Below are positions 1-8,089 of a DNA stretch of 16,959 bases, piece after piece (within the stretch, counting starts at the first letter, position 1; each line of letters begins with the position of its first letter). Under the pieces are notes generated by a model. It searched no databases, was not told where the DNA came from, and worked only from the letters and a program-made list of their open reading frames with translations. This DNA is from Victivallales bacterium (GTDB lineage Bacteria > Verrucomicrobiota > Lentisphaeria > Oligosphaerales > Oligosphaeraceae): positions 1-16,959 of the forward strand of contig CAAGGB010000176.1 in NCBI GenBank assembly GCA_900769285.1, given 5' to 3'. The translations under genes and the position numbers were made by a program.

Positions 1-662
1 GCTGGAACGGCAAGACGATTTCACCCGAGGTGCGCCGCCGCGTCCTCTCCTTCTACGACCGCCATCTGCGCGGCTGCACGCCGCAGGAGGCCGATGCCCG
101 CTATGCCGACCTGCTCGAATTCGAGCGTCAGCACCCCGAGAAGGCACACTATGGCCAGACCAGTTTCGGCGGCTCCTCCGAGATTCTCTCCCTGAAGGAT
201 GGCGTCCTGACGCTGCGCCGCCAGGGACGCGACGAGTCGCTCCGGCTGGGCGTCGAGCTCGTCGTCGAACGGCTCGAACGCCTCCCCAAGGACGACCTCC
301 GCGACGGACAGCGCGTCGAGGCACAGGGACGCACCCTCGAGAACCGACAGTTCGAGTGCGCCAAGATCATCTACCGCAACGACGTGCCCGACGCGGTCGG
401 ACGCGTCTCCGTGCGCGGCGTCCTCCGTCGCCGCGACGGCGGCTGGGTGGTCGATGCCGGGCGCCGTGTCGGCGTCTACGCCCTGCGCCTCCCTGCGGAC
501 GGCCCCGCCGTCTCGCGGCGCGTCCGCGCCGCCCTTGACGACGTGAAACCTGGCGCACAGATCGCCTGGCTGGAGGCGAAAGACCTCGGCGGCTCCCTCG
601 TCCTCGGACGGCTCCTCCTGAGCGAAGAGTCCATGTCGAAGAATCCACAAAAGACGCAATAA
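1..662 (+). CDS. C-terminal part of a truncated protein, possibly alpha/beta-hydrolase-like with an appended beta-rich domain
   Basis: The frame is open from base 3 to the TAA at 660-662, and no start is needed because the gene enters from outside the window. The visible 220 residues begin WNGKTISPE, followed by a helix ending in FYDRHLRG. That ending resembles the last helix of dienelactone-hydrolase/acetyl-esterase-like alpha/beta hydrolases, where 'FFDRYL' motifs are common; this is weak family evidence. The remaining roughly 150 residues are beta-rich and charged. They contain two OB-like stretches, one around 'LRDGQRVEAQGR' and one around 'VKPGAQIAWLEAKDLGG'. No catalytic residues are visible, since the nucleophile region would lie upstream. 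The last seven residues, KNPQKTQ, are encoded by a degenerate unit of the downstream repeat array, so the native C terminus may have been replaced. Coding is certain; function is not. Confidence 0.6.
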   Translation, partial: WNGKTISPEVRRRVLSFYDRHLRGCTPQEADARYADLLEFERQHPEKAHYGQTSFGGSSEILSLKDGVLTLRRQGRDESLRLGVELVVERLERLPKDDLRDGQRVEAQGRTLENRQFECAKIIYRNDVPDAVGRVSVRGVLRRRDGGWVVDAGRRVGVYALRLPADGPAVSRRVRAALDDVKPGAQIAWLEAKDLGGSLVLGRLLLSEESMSKNPQKTQ

Positions 663-983
663 TCTCTGTCTACAAAAGACACAAAACTATCTGTCCACAA
701 AAGACACAAAATAAGCAAAAAAAGCAGGGCTATTCGCGGAGGAGGCCTAACTCTCTGTCCACAAAAGACACAAAACTCTCTGTCCACAAAAGACACAAAA
801 TAAGCAAAAAAGCAGGGCTATTCGCGGAGGAAGCCTAACGTTGTGTCCACAAAAGACACAAAATAAACAAAACGAGTAGGCTATTCGCGGAGGAAGCCTA
901 ACTCTCTGTCCACAAAAGACACAAAATAAGCAAAAAAACAGGGCTATTCGCGGAGGAAGCCTAACGTTGTGTCCACAAAATAC
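643..983 (+). repeat. Array of 25-bp and 63/64-bp direct repeats
   Basis: A core, GTCCACAAAAGACACAAAA, starts at 643 (degenerate), 668, 693, 757, 782, 845, 908 and 971 (partial). Successive spacings are 25, 25, 64, 25, 63, 63 and 63. The long unit adds an A-rich segment and then GGGCTATTCGCGGAGGAAGC plus CTAAC. The junctions before 782, 845, 908 and 971 alternate between CTCTCT and CGTTGT. The units at 782 and 908 resemble each other more than the one at 845, which points to duplication of a 126-bp dimer. The array overlaps the end of the upstream gene and the beginning of the downstream methyltransferase. The same core recurs at 14926 and, inverted, at 15018. There are no unique spacers and no cas genes, so it is not a CRISPR. 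Confidence 0.9.
941..962 (+). promoter_or_regulatory. Hairpin with GGAGGA in its loop, final long repeat unit
   Basis: GGGCT at 941-945 can pair with AGCCT at 958-962 around a 12-nt loop, ATTCGCGGAGGA. The loop ends in a Shine-Dalgarno-like GGAGGA at 952-957, which lies 11 nt before the GTG at 969. The other long units keep the pairing with changed bases. The 845 unit forms TAGGCT/AGCCTA (877-882 with 895-900), and the 693 unit forms GGGCT/GGCCT through wobble pairs. Pairing is thus kept despite base changes, but the stem is only 5-6 bp. A role in translation of the methyltransferase is inference. Confidence 0.4.
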
Positions 984-2591
984 ATGAAAGACACCAAAGA
1001 GCTTTTTTCGATGGTACAGCAAGGCACAGTCTACACACGCTCGGAGGTTGTCGAGTATATGCTGGAGGCGGTGGGCTTGTCGCCTTCAGGTGGTCTGTTG
1101 GGTCTGCGCATTTTAGAGCCCAGTTGCGGCGAGGGGGCGTTTGTGCTGCCGCTACTTCGACGCCTGGTGGCAGAGGGGGCCGTTGACTGGTTTGACGATA
1201 GCCTGGCGGAGTTTCTGTGCGCGGTGGATGTGTCTGGGGAGGCTCTGGCGGCGGTATCCGGACAGGCGCAGACGCTGCTGCGGGAGGCGGGTTGTCCGGC
1301 GCATCGGGCAGAGGCGCTGACGGAACGCTGGTTTCGTCAAGGTGACTTTCTGCTGATGGAATTTGACCATACGTTTGATGTCATTGTCGGCAATCCACCC
1401 TACATACGCTATGATGAACTGGCGACTGGGCAGCAGGAGGCCTATCGGTGGCGTTTTGTCACCTTTGCGGAGCGTTCGGACATCTATGTGCCCTTTCTGG
1501 AACGGTCACTGGATTTGCTGTCGGAGCGTGGAGTGCTGGCCTTCATTTGTTCCAACCGCTTCACCAGAAGCTCCTATGGGCAACGGCTACGACGGAAGAT
1601 TGCCCAAGACTACCATGTTCGCCTGTATCTGAATCTGGAACAGACGCAACCATTTCAGCAGGAGGTGTCCGCCTATCCGGGCATCTTCGTCATCGGGCGG
1701 TCGAGCGTCGAGCCGACCTATGCGGGGACGCTGCTCAATCTGACGTCCTCCGCACTGGCGTGTGCGGTTCCGCATCATCCGGCCAGTCTGCTGAATGCCT
1801 TTGACCATTGGTACGCCGATGGCGGCCCTTGGCTGACGACCTCAAGCAGCGATTTGTCGGGGCTGGAGGCGATGCGTCAGGCCTTTCCTTCGCTGGGAGG
1901 CGATGAGCATCAGCTGCAGATTGGGATTGGCGTGGCCACAGGAGCGGATCAGGTCTTTGTGCTTCGCGGCGCACCGCCGCCAGTGGAGGAGGCCTGCCTG
2001 TTGCCGCTGATCGTCGCCAGGGACATTCATGGGGCCGACTGCCATTGGTCGGGGCATTGCCTGGTGAATCCCTTTGAGACTTCGGGCGAGCTGCGAAGGC
2101 TGGAGGATTATCCGCGTCTCCGTGGCTATCTGCTGCGGCATGAGGAGCGTCTGCGGCGGCGCTACTGCGCACTGCAGCATCCGCAGGCCTGGTACCGAAC
2201 ACTTGACCGGGTGTCGCATGCCCTATGGCGCACACCCAAGGTGCTGTTGCCGGACATTCAGCAGGGAGGCAGCGCCTGGCTGGATGAGGAGGGATGCTTC
2301 TATCCTCATCACAATGTCTATTGGGTGACGTCAGAGACCTGGAATCTCCGTGCTCTGACGGTTCTGCTGCGCAGCGAGGTGGTGACACGGCAGATGCGTG
2401 CCGTGTCTGTGGCCATGCGAGGAGGCAGTCTGAGATATCAGGCGCAGACGTTGCGCCAGCTCCACCTCCCGACATGGGATAGTCTGACGGAGGAGATGCA
2501 GCGGACGCTGGTAGAACTCTATGACGAGCCCAAAGCCACGGCTGTCAGTACCGCGGTGGGCGAGTTGGTGGATAGCCTGATGTCCCAATGA
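969..2591 (+). CDS. Adenine-N6 DNA methyltransferase (gamma class, Eco57I/TaqI-like), apparently solitary
   Basis: This 540-residue class I SAM-dependent methyltransferase should transfer a methyl group to N6 of adenine in a specific DNA site. In order it shows motif X (GTVYTRSEVVEYML, residues 19-32), the SAM-binding motif I (ILEPSCGEGAF, 48-58) and the catalytic NPPY (142-145). A long C-terminal target-recognition region follows, with GIGVATGADQVFVL (319-332) and RGGSLRYQAQTLRQLHLP (484-501). This order, X-I-IV-TRD, is the gamma arrangement, and the length is typical. The GTG at 969 lies in the last repeat unit and has GGAGGA 11 nt upstream. The ATG at 984 (MKDTKELFS) is an equally good protein start, so the N terminus is uncertain. 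No endonuclease adjoins it: the next gene is a glycosidase. It may be an orphan regulatory or protective methylase, or the relic of a restriction-modification pair. Confidence 0.9.
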   Translation: MSTKYMKDTKELFSMVQQGTVYTRSEVVEYMLEAVGLSPSGGLLGLRILEPSCGEGAFVLPLLRRLVAEGAVDWFDDSLAEFLCAVDVSGEALAAVSGQAQTLLREAGCPAHRAEALTERWFRQGDFLLMEFDHTFDVIVGNPPYIRYDELATGQQEAYRWRFVTFAERSDIYVPFLERSLDLLSERGVLAFICSNRFTRSSYGQRLRRKIAQDYHVRLYLNLEQTQPFQQEVSAYPGIFVIGRSSVEPTYAGTLLNLTSSALACAVPHHPASLLNAFDHWYADGGPWLTTSSSDLSGLEAMRQAFPSLGGDEHQLQIGIGVATGADQVFVLRGAPPPVEEACLLPLIVARDIHGADCHWSGHCLVNPFETSGELRRLEDYPRLRGYLLRHEERLRRRYCALQHPQAWYRTLDRVSHALWRTPKVLLPDIQQGGSAWLDEEGCFYPHHNVYWVTSETWNLRALTVLLRSEVVTRQMRAVSVAMRGGSLRYQAQTLRQLHLPTWDSLTEEMQRTLVELYDEPKATAVSTAVGELVDSLMSQ

Positions 2592-2645
2592 CGTTGGTCA
2601 GGGCGCAGGCCAAGACAGGAACAGGATGATAAGGAACACAGAGCC

Positions 2646-3977
2646 ATGGACGAGAAGGTGAGGCTGATACGCACAGATGCGGCGGGCAGAGGCTATGAGG
2701 TTGACCAGCGGGGGCTCTCGCGGCACCGCTATGCCGGCACGCCGACGCTGGAGGTGGACGGCGCCGAGGGGAGCCATCCGCTGCTGGGCTTCGGCGCCTC
2801 GATGACCGACGCCTCCGCCTGGCTGCTGACGACGCTGACGGCCGAGGCGCGGGCCAGGCTTTTGGAGGACCTGTTCGGCGAGAAGGGGCTGAACCTGTCC
2901 ATCGTCCGCACGAATGTCGGCTCCAGCGACTACGCGACGGAAGTGTACAGCTATGACGATGTGGCCGGCGACGAGGAGATGCGGCATTTCTCGGTCGCCC
3001 ATGACGAGGCGTATCTGATACCGACGCTGCGTGAGGTCAAGGCGGTGTGTCCGGAGGCGTTTCTGTTTTCCTCGATGTGGAGCTGTCCGGGATGGATGAA
3101 GCTGGGAGGCGAGATGTGCGGCGGGTATGTGCGGCACCGCTGGCTGCCGGCGCTGGCGAACTACTACACGGAGTATCTGAAGGCGTATCGCGAGCATGGT
3201 CTGGAGCTGGACGCCTACACGATACAGAATGAGCCCTGCACGCACCAGCGTGGGCTGATGCCGGCTGGCATTCTGCATCCCGAGTACGAGATGGAGCTGC
3301 ACGCCGAGCTGATGCCGCCTCGGCTGGCCGCCGCCGGACTGCATCCCCAGGTGTGGATGTTCGACCACAACTACAGCGACTGGAGCCTGGTCGCGGCGAT
3401 GCTGGACGAGCCGGAGGTGCGGCGTCATGTGGATGCCGTCGCGTTCCATCCCTACGAGGGGGACGCGAGTATGCTGTCGCAGTTGCTGGCACGTCATCCG
3501 GGCATGACGCTGCACATGACCGAGAAGGGCCCCAATCTCGACGCTGTGTCCACCGGTCAGGATGAGCTGTGGTGGACGGAGAGCATCTGCCAGGCTCTGA
3601 ACCATGGCTGCTCCTCGTATGTCGGCTGGAACATCGCCCTGGACGAGTTCGGCTGTCCGAATGTGGGGCCGTTCCGCTGTTCGGGGCTGGTGGAGATACA
3701 CACGGGCAGCCAGGCCATCACGCCGAGCGCGCAGTACCGCGCGTTCAGGCATTTCGCGCCGTTTGCGCGACGGGGCGCGGAGATTCTCCACTGTCGCCGT
3801 GAGCTGGACTGGCCGTCTGAGCTTCAGGCGATGGCGTTCCGCAATCCGGACGGTGGTCTGGTGCTGGTCTTCGGCAACAGGGGGCGGCAGCGCATGGTGC
3901 AGGTCCATTGCCGTGGCGCCTGGCTGCAGGTCATTCTGACGCCCAAGTCCGTCTCCACCCTCGTCCTCGAACCCTAA
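2646..3977 (+). CDS. GH30-like retaining glycoside hydrolase, cytoplasmic
   Basis: This 443-residue protein has the hallmarks of glycoside hydrolase family 30 (glucosylceramidase / beta-1,6-glucanase / xylanase type). An N-terminal strand is followed by FGASMTDASAWLL (49-61), RTNVGSSDYA (88-97) and WSCPGWMK (145-152) on an (alpha/beta)8 barrel. TIQNEP supplies the expected acid/base Glu196 and HMTEKG the expected nucleophile Glu293. The C-terminal strands (about 385-443) fit the beta-sandwich that packs on GH30 barrels. There is no signal peptide, so it probably acts on imported oligosaccharides or glycosides; the substrate cannot be read from sequence. The ATG at 2646 has AAGGA at 2631-2635. 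Only 54 bp separate it from the methyltransferase, so read-through is possible, but no functional link is evident. Confidence 0.92.
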   Translation: MDEKVRLIRTDAAGRGYEVDQRGLSRHRYAGTPTLEVDGAEGSHPLLGFGASMTDASAWLLTTLTAEARARLLEDLFGEKGLNLSIVRTNVGSSDYATEVYSYDDVAGDEEMRHFSVAHDEAYLIPTLREVKAVCPEAFLFSSMWSCPGWMKLGGEMCGGYVRHRWLPALANYYTEYLKAYREHGLELDAYTIQNEPCTHQRGLMPAGILHPEYEMELHAELMPPRLAAAGLHPQVWMFDHNYSDWSLVAAMLDEPEVRRHVDAVAFHPYEGDASMLSQLLARHPGMTLHMTEKGPNLDAVSTGQDELWWTESICQALNHGCSSYVGWNIALDEFGCPNVGPFRCSGLVEIHTGSQAITPSAQYRAFRHFAPFARRGAEILHCRRELDWPSELQAMAFRNPDGGLVLVFGNRGRQRMVQVHCRGAWLQVILTPKSVSTLVLEP

Positions 3978-4006
3978 AGCGAGGCGATGGAGGCATCATC
4001 GCAACG

Positions 4007-4041
4007 GGGTGCGGCGTGCCGCCTGAGGGAACGCCGCACTC
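4007..4041. terminator. Stem-loop between convergent genes, probable bidirectional terminator
   Basis: GTGCGGCGT (4009-4017) is perfectly complementary to ACGCCGCAC (4031-4039) around a 13-nt loop. Two more pairs (one of them G-U) extend it to 4007-4041. It sits 30 bp after the GH30-like stop and 25 bp beyond the 3' end of the minus-strand gene, where a shared terminator is expected. There is no T-run on either side, so it is not a textbook intrinsic terminator. Confidence 0.55.
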
Positions 4042-4065
4042 TCTGGCGGCTCCCGTGGCCGCGCG

Positions 4066-7000
4066 TCACTGGGGGCGGGCGGCGATTTGGGCGCGGGCGA
4101 CCTGGATGGCGTTGTCGTGGGTCCAGATGCCGAGGAAGCCGCTGAGGTCGGGGGCGTCTTGGGGGAGGGGGAAGGAGAGGGCGAGGCGGTTCTCGAACCA
4201 GATGGTCAGGGTGCGTCGGCGATAGGAGACGCCGACCTCGTACCAGTTGTGGTGGAGGGTGTGTCCGACGCCGAGTCCGGCGAGCGGGGCGCTGGCGAGG
4301 AGCTTTCCGTCGTGCCAGAGCTCGCAGCCGCGGAGGGCGCGGTCAGTCTGGCCGGGCTTGGCGGCGTCGGGGGCGGTTCTCATGATGCGGACGGTCCAGG
4401 CGCCCTTGAGGTTTTGTCCGTTGCCGCCGAGGACCAGGTTGAGGTCGCGTCCGCGATGGTATTCGTTGTCGTGGGCGGCGCTGTTCATGGAGACGGCGAG
4501 GAAGGCACGGAAGTCGAGGTTGCCGGCGAAGGGTAGTCGATGCCAGAGGATGCTGTCGTGGCTGGTCTCCGTGCCGAGCCAGGACCAGCGGGTGTCACAG
4601 CTCCAGCGGAGGAGGCGCGTCCAGGGGGAGCCGGTCCAGCGCCAGTCGGTGAGGCGGTCCTTGAAGACGTAGTCGCGCCAGTGCGGGACGACGGGGAAGG
4701 GGACGTCGGTGGGCGGCGTGGTGTCTGCGGGGAACGCGAGGAGGGTGCCGTGCTGGCTGTCCGGGCGAGGCGACGGCGAGTGGCGCTGACCCAGGACGGC
4801 GAAGGTGGCGTCGGCTGGCGCTTCGAGCCAGGAGACGAGGGTGTTCTGGAGGTCGGGCGCGGCGCGCCAGAGACGCGCGGGGGAGAAGACGGTGCTGCGC
4901 TCGAGGCCCTGATCCTGGCTGCGTCCGAGGGCGAGGCAGCTGCCCTCCTCGCCGGGGGTGCGGTCGGTGCCGTCGGGGATGGCGTGGACGGGGCGGACGG
5001 CGACATCGTCGAGGAGGATGCCGGGCGCGGAGACGGCGAGCCGGCAGGGGCCGCTGGGGCCGAGGCGGTCGGCGTCCGTGACGGTGAAGGTGGGCGTCAG
5101 GGTGAGGAGTCGCTCGCCGTTGAGGTGGAGCTGCCACTGGCGGTCGCGCCACATCAGGGAGAGGCGCTGCCAGGTGGTTGTGGCTTCCTCGGCGGGGAGG
5201 CGCGTCGCCAGTGGGAGCGGCTCGGGGCGAGTCCAGCCGTGGGGACGCGCCAGGCTGAGGCTGACGGTGCGTCGGATGGTGTCCAGGGTGGCGGAGACGG
5301 TGTTGCCGGTGCCGGTCGTCAGGGAGAGGGTGACCTGGCCGGCGCCCCGAACGGAGCAGGCGGGGCGATAGGCGCGCCAGGTGGGCTCGCCGAGGCGGAG
5401 TGTTCCCGGCTGGAGGCAACGGAGCGCGAAGGCATCGTCCGGCACGGACGGCGTGTCGCCGGTGCAGGCGAAGGCGCCGGAGAGCGTCTGCCAGGGTGCG
5501 CCGGGCGTGTCGCCAGTGCGCATGAAGTCGTCGTCGAAGAGCGGCGTCCAGGCTTCCTGGGGACGCGGAAGGGAGTCGGGGCGGAGCAGGGGACGGACGT
5601 CATGGCGGGCGGCGATGTGGGCGAGGAGCGAGCGCAGGAGCGGTTCGGCCTTGCGGTCGCGCCACATGGTCTGGAAGCTGAGGGGCGCGGTGAGAAGGAG
5701 GACGCGTCCACCCGATGGGAAGGTGCGTTCCCAGAGGGCGACGGTGCGGCGTCCGTCAGGCAGGATGTAGGTGCCGTGGCCTTTCCAGGGGCTGTCCGGC
5801 GGCTGCGGTGACAGGTAGACCTCGCAGAGGACATCCGCCGGGACAGCGAAGTCGGCGGCCTCGCAGAGTCCGGGAAGGTCGGGGACGGAGACTTGGCCGC
5901 CGTAGCAGAGCTCCTGGTGTCCGGGGAAGAGGGTCTGACGCTGGAAGAGTCGTTGCGCCCAGTGTCCGGCGCGGTCGACGACGAGCGTGCCGCCGGCGGA
6001 GACGAACTGGGTCATGGCGGCGTTGAGGCGGCGGAAGCGGAGGTTCATCGGATTGGAGAGGAGGATGACGGGGTAGTCCTTCAGGTGCTCGTAGGTCTCC
6101 AGCTCGGAGTCGTAGAGGAGGGTGAAGGGGAGTCCCATCTCGGTGAGGGCGGCCTCGAAGCCGCCCCGGTAGGGGCCGCTGACGGCGAAGGTGAAGGGGC
6201 ACTGGCGCGGTTGGGGCTCGGGGAGCGGCGTGGCGGGGCGGGCGGGCTCGACGTCGCTGGCGTTCTGGTGCGTGGCGTTGGCGTCAAGCCGTCCGACGGG
6301 GATGGCGTCGTGCTGGTCGGTGATGAGGAGCTGGTCGATGGCGATGCCGTCCTCGCTGGGGAGGAGATGGAGTCGATGGGGGCCGGGCGCGAGCGTCTGG
6401 GGCTGCGGGAGGCGTATCCAGTGCCAGGTCTGGTAGGTGCCGTCATTGCCGGCGAGGAAGGGCTGTCCGTCGTCCCAGGCGAGGAAGAGGGAGTTGCCGC
6501 AGCCGTCCTGCCAGCGGACGCGCAGCCAGCAGGTGACGGTGGCGGGCACGGTTGTCTCGAACGCGAGGGTGGCGCGCGCCTGGCGGAGGGTCGGGTCCTG
6601 CTCCAGGATGCGGTCGCGGATGGCGAGGGCGCGTCCCTGTGAGGCGTCAGGCGTCTGCTCCAGCTCGAAGGGCGGTGCGGCCAGCGCCTCCTCGGCCTCG
6701 AGGAGGAGGCTGAGGCCGTCGTGCGCCGCCAACCGGAATTCGGCGGGAGGGGGCGCTGGGGCCAGCTTGGCGTTTCGCTGGGCGCAGAGGAGGGCGGTGG
6801 CGATGGCGGCGAGCCAGAGCAGGAGGACGGGGCGCAGCGGCAGACGCCAGGCGTCCGGTGCCGTCCGGCGCTCGTCCTCGTCCAGTGCGGCGAGGGCGGT
6901 GGCGACGAGGAGGCCGGAGCCGCCCGCGAGGAGCGGCGTGAACGCGAGGCCGAGCAGGAGCGTGAGCGGGAGGGCGAGTGACAGGCGTTGGACGAGGCGT

Positions 7001-8010
7001 CGGCGGAGCGCCAGCAGGAGGGACAGTCCGAGGAGGGCGGCGGCCAGGGCACCGTGCTCGACGCCGAAGACCTGGTACCCGTTCTGGCTGTTCAGCTCGA
7101 CCTTGTTCTCCGACGGACGTGGGAGGGAGCCGCGGTAGACGGCCAGGCCGACTGTGCGCTGATAGCTGCCGGGACCATGGCCGAGCAGCCAGGCGTCGCG
7201 CAGGGCGCGGGACGCGCAGAGGCGCTCCTGGACGAAGCGGCGGAGCTGCCCTTGTTCGTCACGCCACTGGAGCGCGTCCAGGAGGGCGTCGCGGCGGGCG
7301 GGAAGGCAGAGCAGCGGCAGCAGCGCGGCCACCAGCAGGACGGCGGGACGCAGGCGACGGGCGGCGATGACGAACGGCGACCGCCAGCCGGTGACGAGGG
7401 CGACGAGGCCCGTGAGAAGCCCGCTGGGCGTGGTGAGGGTGAGTCCCTGGAGAATGGCGGCGGCGTTGCCCCAGGGCGCGGTGGTGGCCTGAAGCGGGAG
7501 CGCGTCCTGGCGCAGGAGGATGGCCGTGGCCAGGGCCATGCCGATGCCGTAGCCCGTCCGCGAGAGGAGCAGCCCCGTGGCCGGGCCGCCGCCGTTCAGC
7601 AGCGTCTGCGCCAGCGCCAGCAGCAGGTTGGCCACGAGGCCAGTCGCCAGGCCCGCGTTCAGCGAACGGCGCATCTCGGGCAGTCGCGACAGCGCCAGCG
7701 GCGCCAGCAGCAGATACAGCGAGGGCTGCAGCGCGCCCTTCAGCGCACCGCCCAGCGAGGCGGACTGCCCCGCCGAGACGACCGACAGCAGCAGCGCCGC
7801 CAGCAGGGGAACGGCGCCCGGAACGCTGATGCCGACGGACAGACGACGGCGCACCAGACGCCAGCCCGCCAGCGCCAGCAGCGGCGTCAGCGCCAGCTCG
7901 GCCGCCGTCAGCGGCGTCCCCGGCACCTTGAGCCAGCAGAGGCACGAGAGCCCAAACAGAAAGCCAAGGACGTCAGGGAGGGTGGGACGGGTGTTGGGGA
8001 GGATGGGCAT
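4066..8010 (-). CDS. Giant fusion: O-antigen-ligase/polymerase-like membrane domain + beta-sandwich + GATase-like + two lectin-like domains
   Basis: The product has 1314 residues. Residues 1-410 form about a dozen hydrophobic segments with one large hydrophilic loop (about 240-318). That loop contains GHGPGSYQ (277-284) and, shortly before the next helix, NSQNGYQVFGVEHG; both match the O-antigen ligase / Wzy_C pattern ('GxGPGxF' then 'HNxYLxxxxExG'). The rest is presumably extracytoplasmic. It has a carbohydrate-binding-like beta-sandwich (about 425-570) and a Pro-rich linker (587-602). A class-I glutamine-amidotransferase-like or ThuA-like alpha/beta domain follows (about 605-800: SGPYRGGFEAALTEMG, YPVILLSNP, FVSAGGTLVVDR). 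Two concanavalin/LamG-like domains come last (about 824-1005 and 1110-1308). The last has RWSWLG and DLNLVLGGNGQNLKG, a style I know from PVC proteins. The GATase-like domain lacks an obvious catalytic Cys. Polymerase or ligase activity is inferred from the membrane part only. The gene is divergent from the 8142 operon. Confidence 0.8.
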   Translation of the reverse strand: MPILPNTRPTLPDVLGFLFGLSCLCWLKVPGTPLTAAELALTPLLALAGWRLVRRRLSVGISVPGAVPLLAALLLSVVSAGQSASLGGALKGALQPSLYLLLAPLALSRLPEMRRSLNAGLATGLVANLLLALAQTLLNGGGPATGLLLSRTGYGIGMALATAILLRQDALPLQATTAPWGNAAAILQGLTLTTPSGLLTGLVALVTGWRSPFVIAARRLRPAVLLVAALLPLLCLPARRDALLDALQWRDEQGQLRRFVQERLCASRALRDAWLLGHGPGSYQRTVGLAVYRGSLPRPSENKVELNSQNGYQVFGVEHGALAAALLGLSLLLALRRRLVQRLSLALPLTLLLGLAFTPLLAGGSGLLVATALAALDEDERRTAPDAWRLPLRPVLLLWLAAIATALLCAQRNAKLAPAPPPAEFRLAAHDGLSLLLEAEEALAAPPFELEQTPDASQGRALAIRDRILEQDPTLRQARATLAFETTVPATVTCWLRVRWQDGCGNSLFLAWDDGQPFLAGNDGTYQTWHWIRLPQPQTLAPGPHRLHLLPSEDGIAIDQLLITDQHDAIPVGRLDANATHQNASDVEPARPATPLPEPQPRQCPFTFAVSGPYRGGFEAALTEMGLPFTLLYDSELETYEHLKDYPVILLSNPMNLRFRRLNAAMTQFVSAGGTLVVDRAGHWAQRLFQRQTLFPGHQELCYGGQVSVPDLPGLCEAADFAVPADVLCEVYLSPQPPDSPWKGHGTYILPDGRRTVALWERTFPSGGRVLLLTAPLSFQTMWRDRKAEPLLRSLLAHIAARHDVRPLLRPDSLPRPQEAWTPLFDDDFMRTGDTPGAPWQTLSGAFACTGDTPSVPDDAFALRCLQPGTLRLGEPTWRAYRPACSVRGAGQVTLSLTTGTGNTVSATLDTIRRTVSLSLARPHGWTRPEPLPLATRLPAEEATTTWQRLSLMWRDRQWQLHLNGERLLTLTPTFTVTDADRLGPSGPCRLAVSAPGILLDDVAVRPVHAIPDGTDRTPGEEGSCLALGRSQDQGLERSTVFSPARLWRAAPDLQNTLVSWLEAPADATFAVLGQRHSPSPRPDSQHGTLLAFPADTTPPTDVPFPVVPHWRDYVFKDRLTDWRWTGSPWTRLLRWSCDTRWSWLGTETSHDSILWHRLPFAGNLDFRAFLAVSMNSAAHDNEYHRGRDLNLVLGGNGQNLKGAWTVRIMRTAPDAAKPGQTDRALRGCELWHDGKLLASAPLAGLGVGHTLHHNWYEVGVSYRRRTLTIWFENRLALSFPLPQDAPDLSGFLGIWTHDNAIQVARAQIAARPQ

Positions 8011-8061
8011 GATGACGCAACGGACGGGCGGAGAGCTGTGCGTTTTCCGCTCGGAGTGAAG

Positions 8062-8089
8062 TTGATTTCTGCAAATAAGCTGGTAAATT
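8062..8089 (+). promoter_or_regulatory. Candidate sigma70-type promoter for the 8142-12425 operon
   Basis: TTGATT (8062-8067) and TAAATT (8084-8089) are separated by 16 nt inside an AT-rich patch of the 131-bp divergent intergenic region, which is otherwise GC-rich on its left side. It lies about 50 bp upstream of the operon's first ATG. Both boxes depart from consensus and the host's promoter preferences are unknown, so this is only a candidate. Confidence 0.3.

Noticed and set aside
643..983. CRISPR array
   Set aside because: The repeats are contiguous with no unique spacers, unit sizes vary between 25 and 63 bp, and no cas gene is near.
747..1022. Minus-strand ORF with a 21-residue Cys/Phe-rich repeat
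   Set aside because: It is only the translation of the 63-bp repeat array, whose unit length is a multiple of three; no independent coding evidence.
2598..3908. Minus-strand ORF of 436 codons opposite the GH30-like gene
   Set aside because: Antisense shadow rich in His, Arg and Gln with no motif; the plus-strand gene has both catalytic glutamates.
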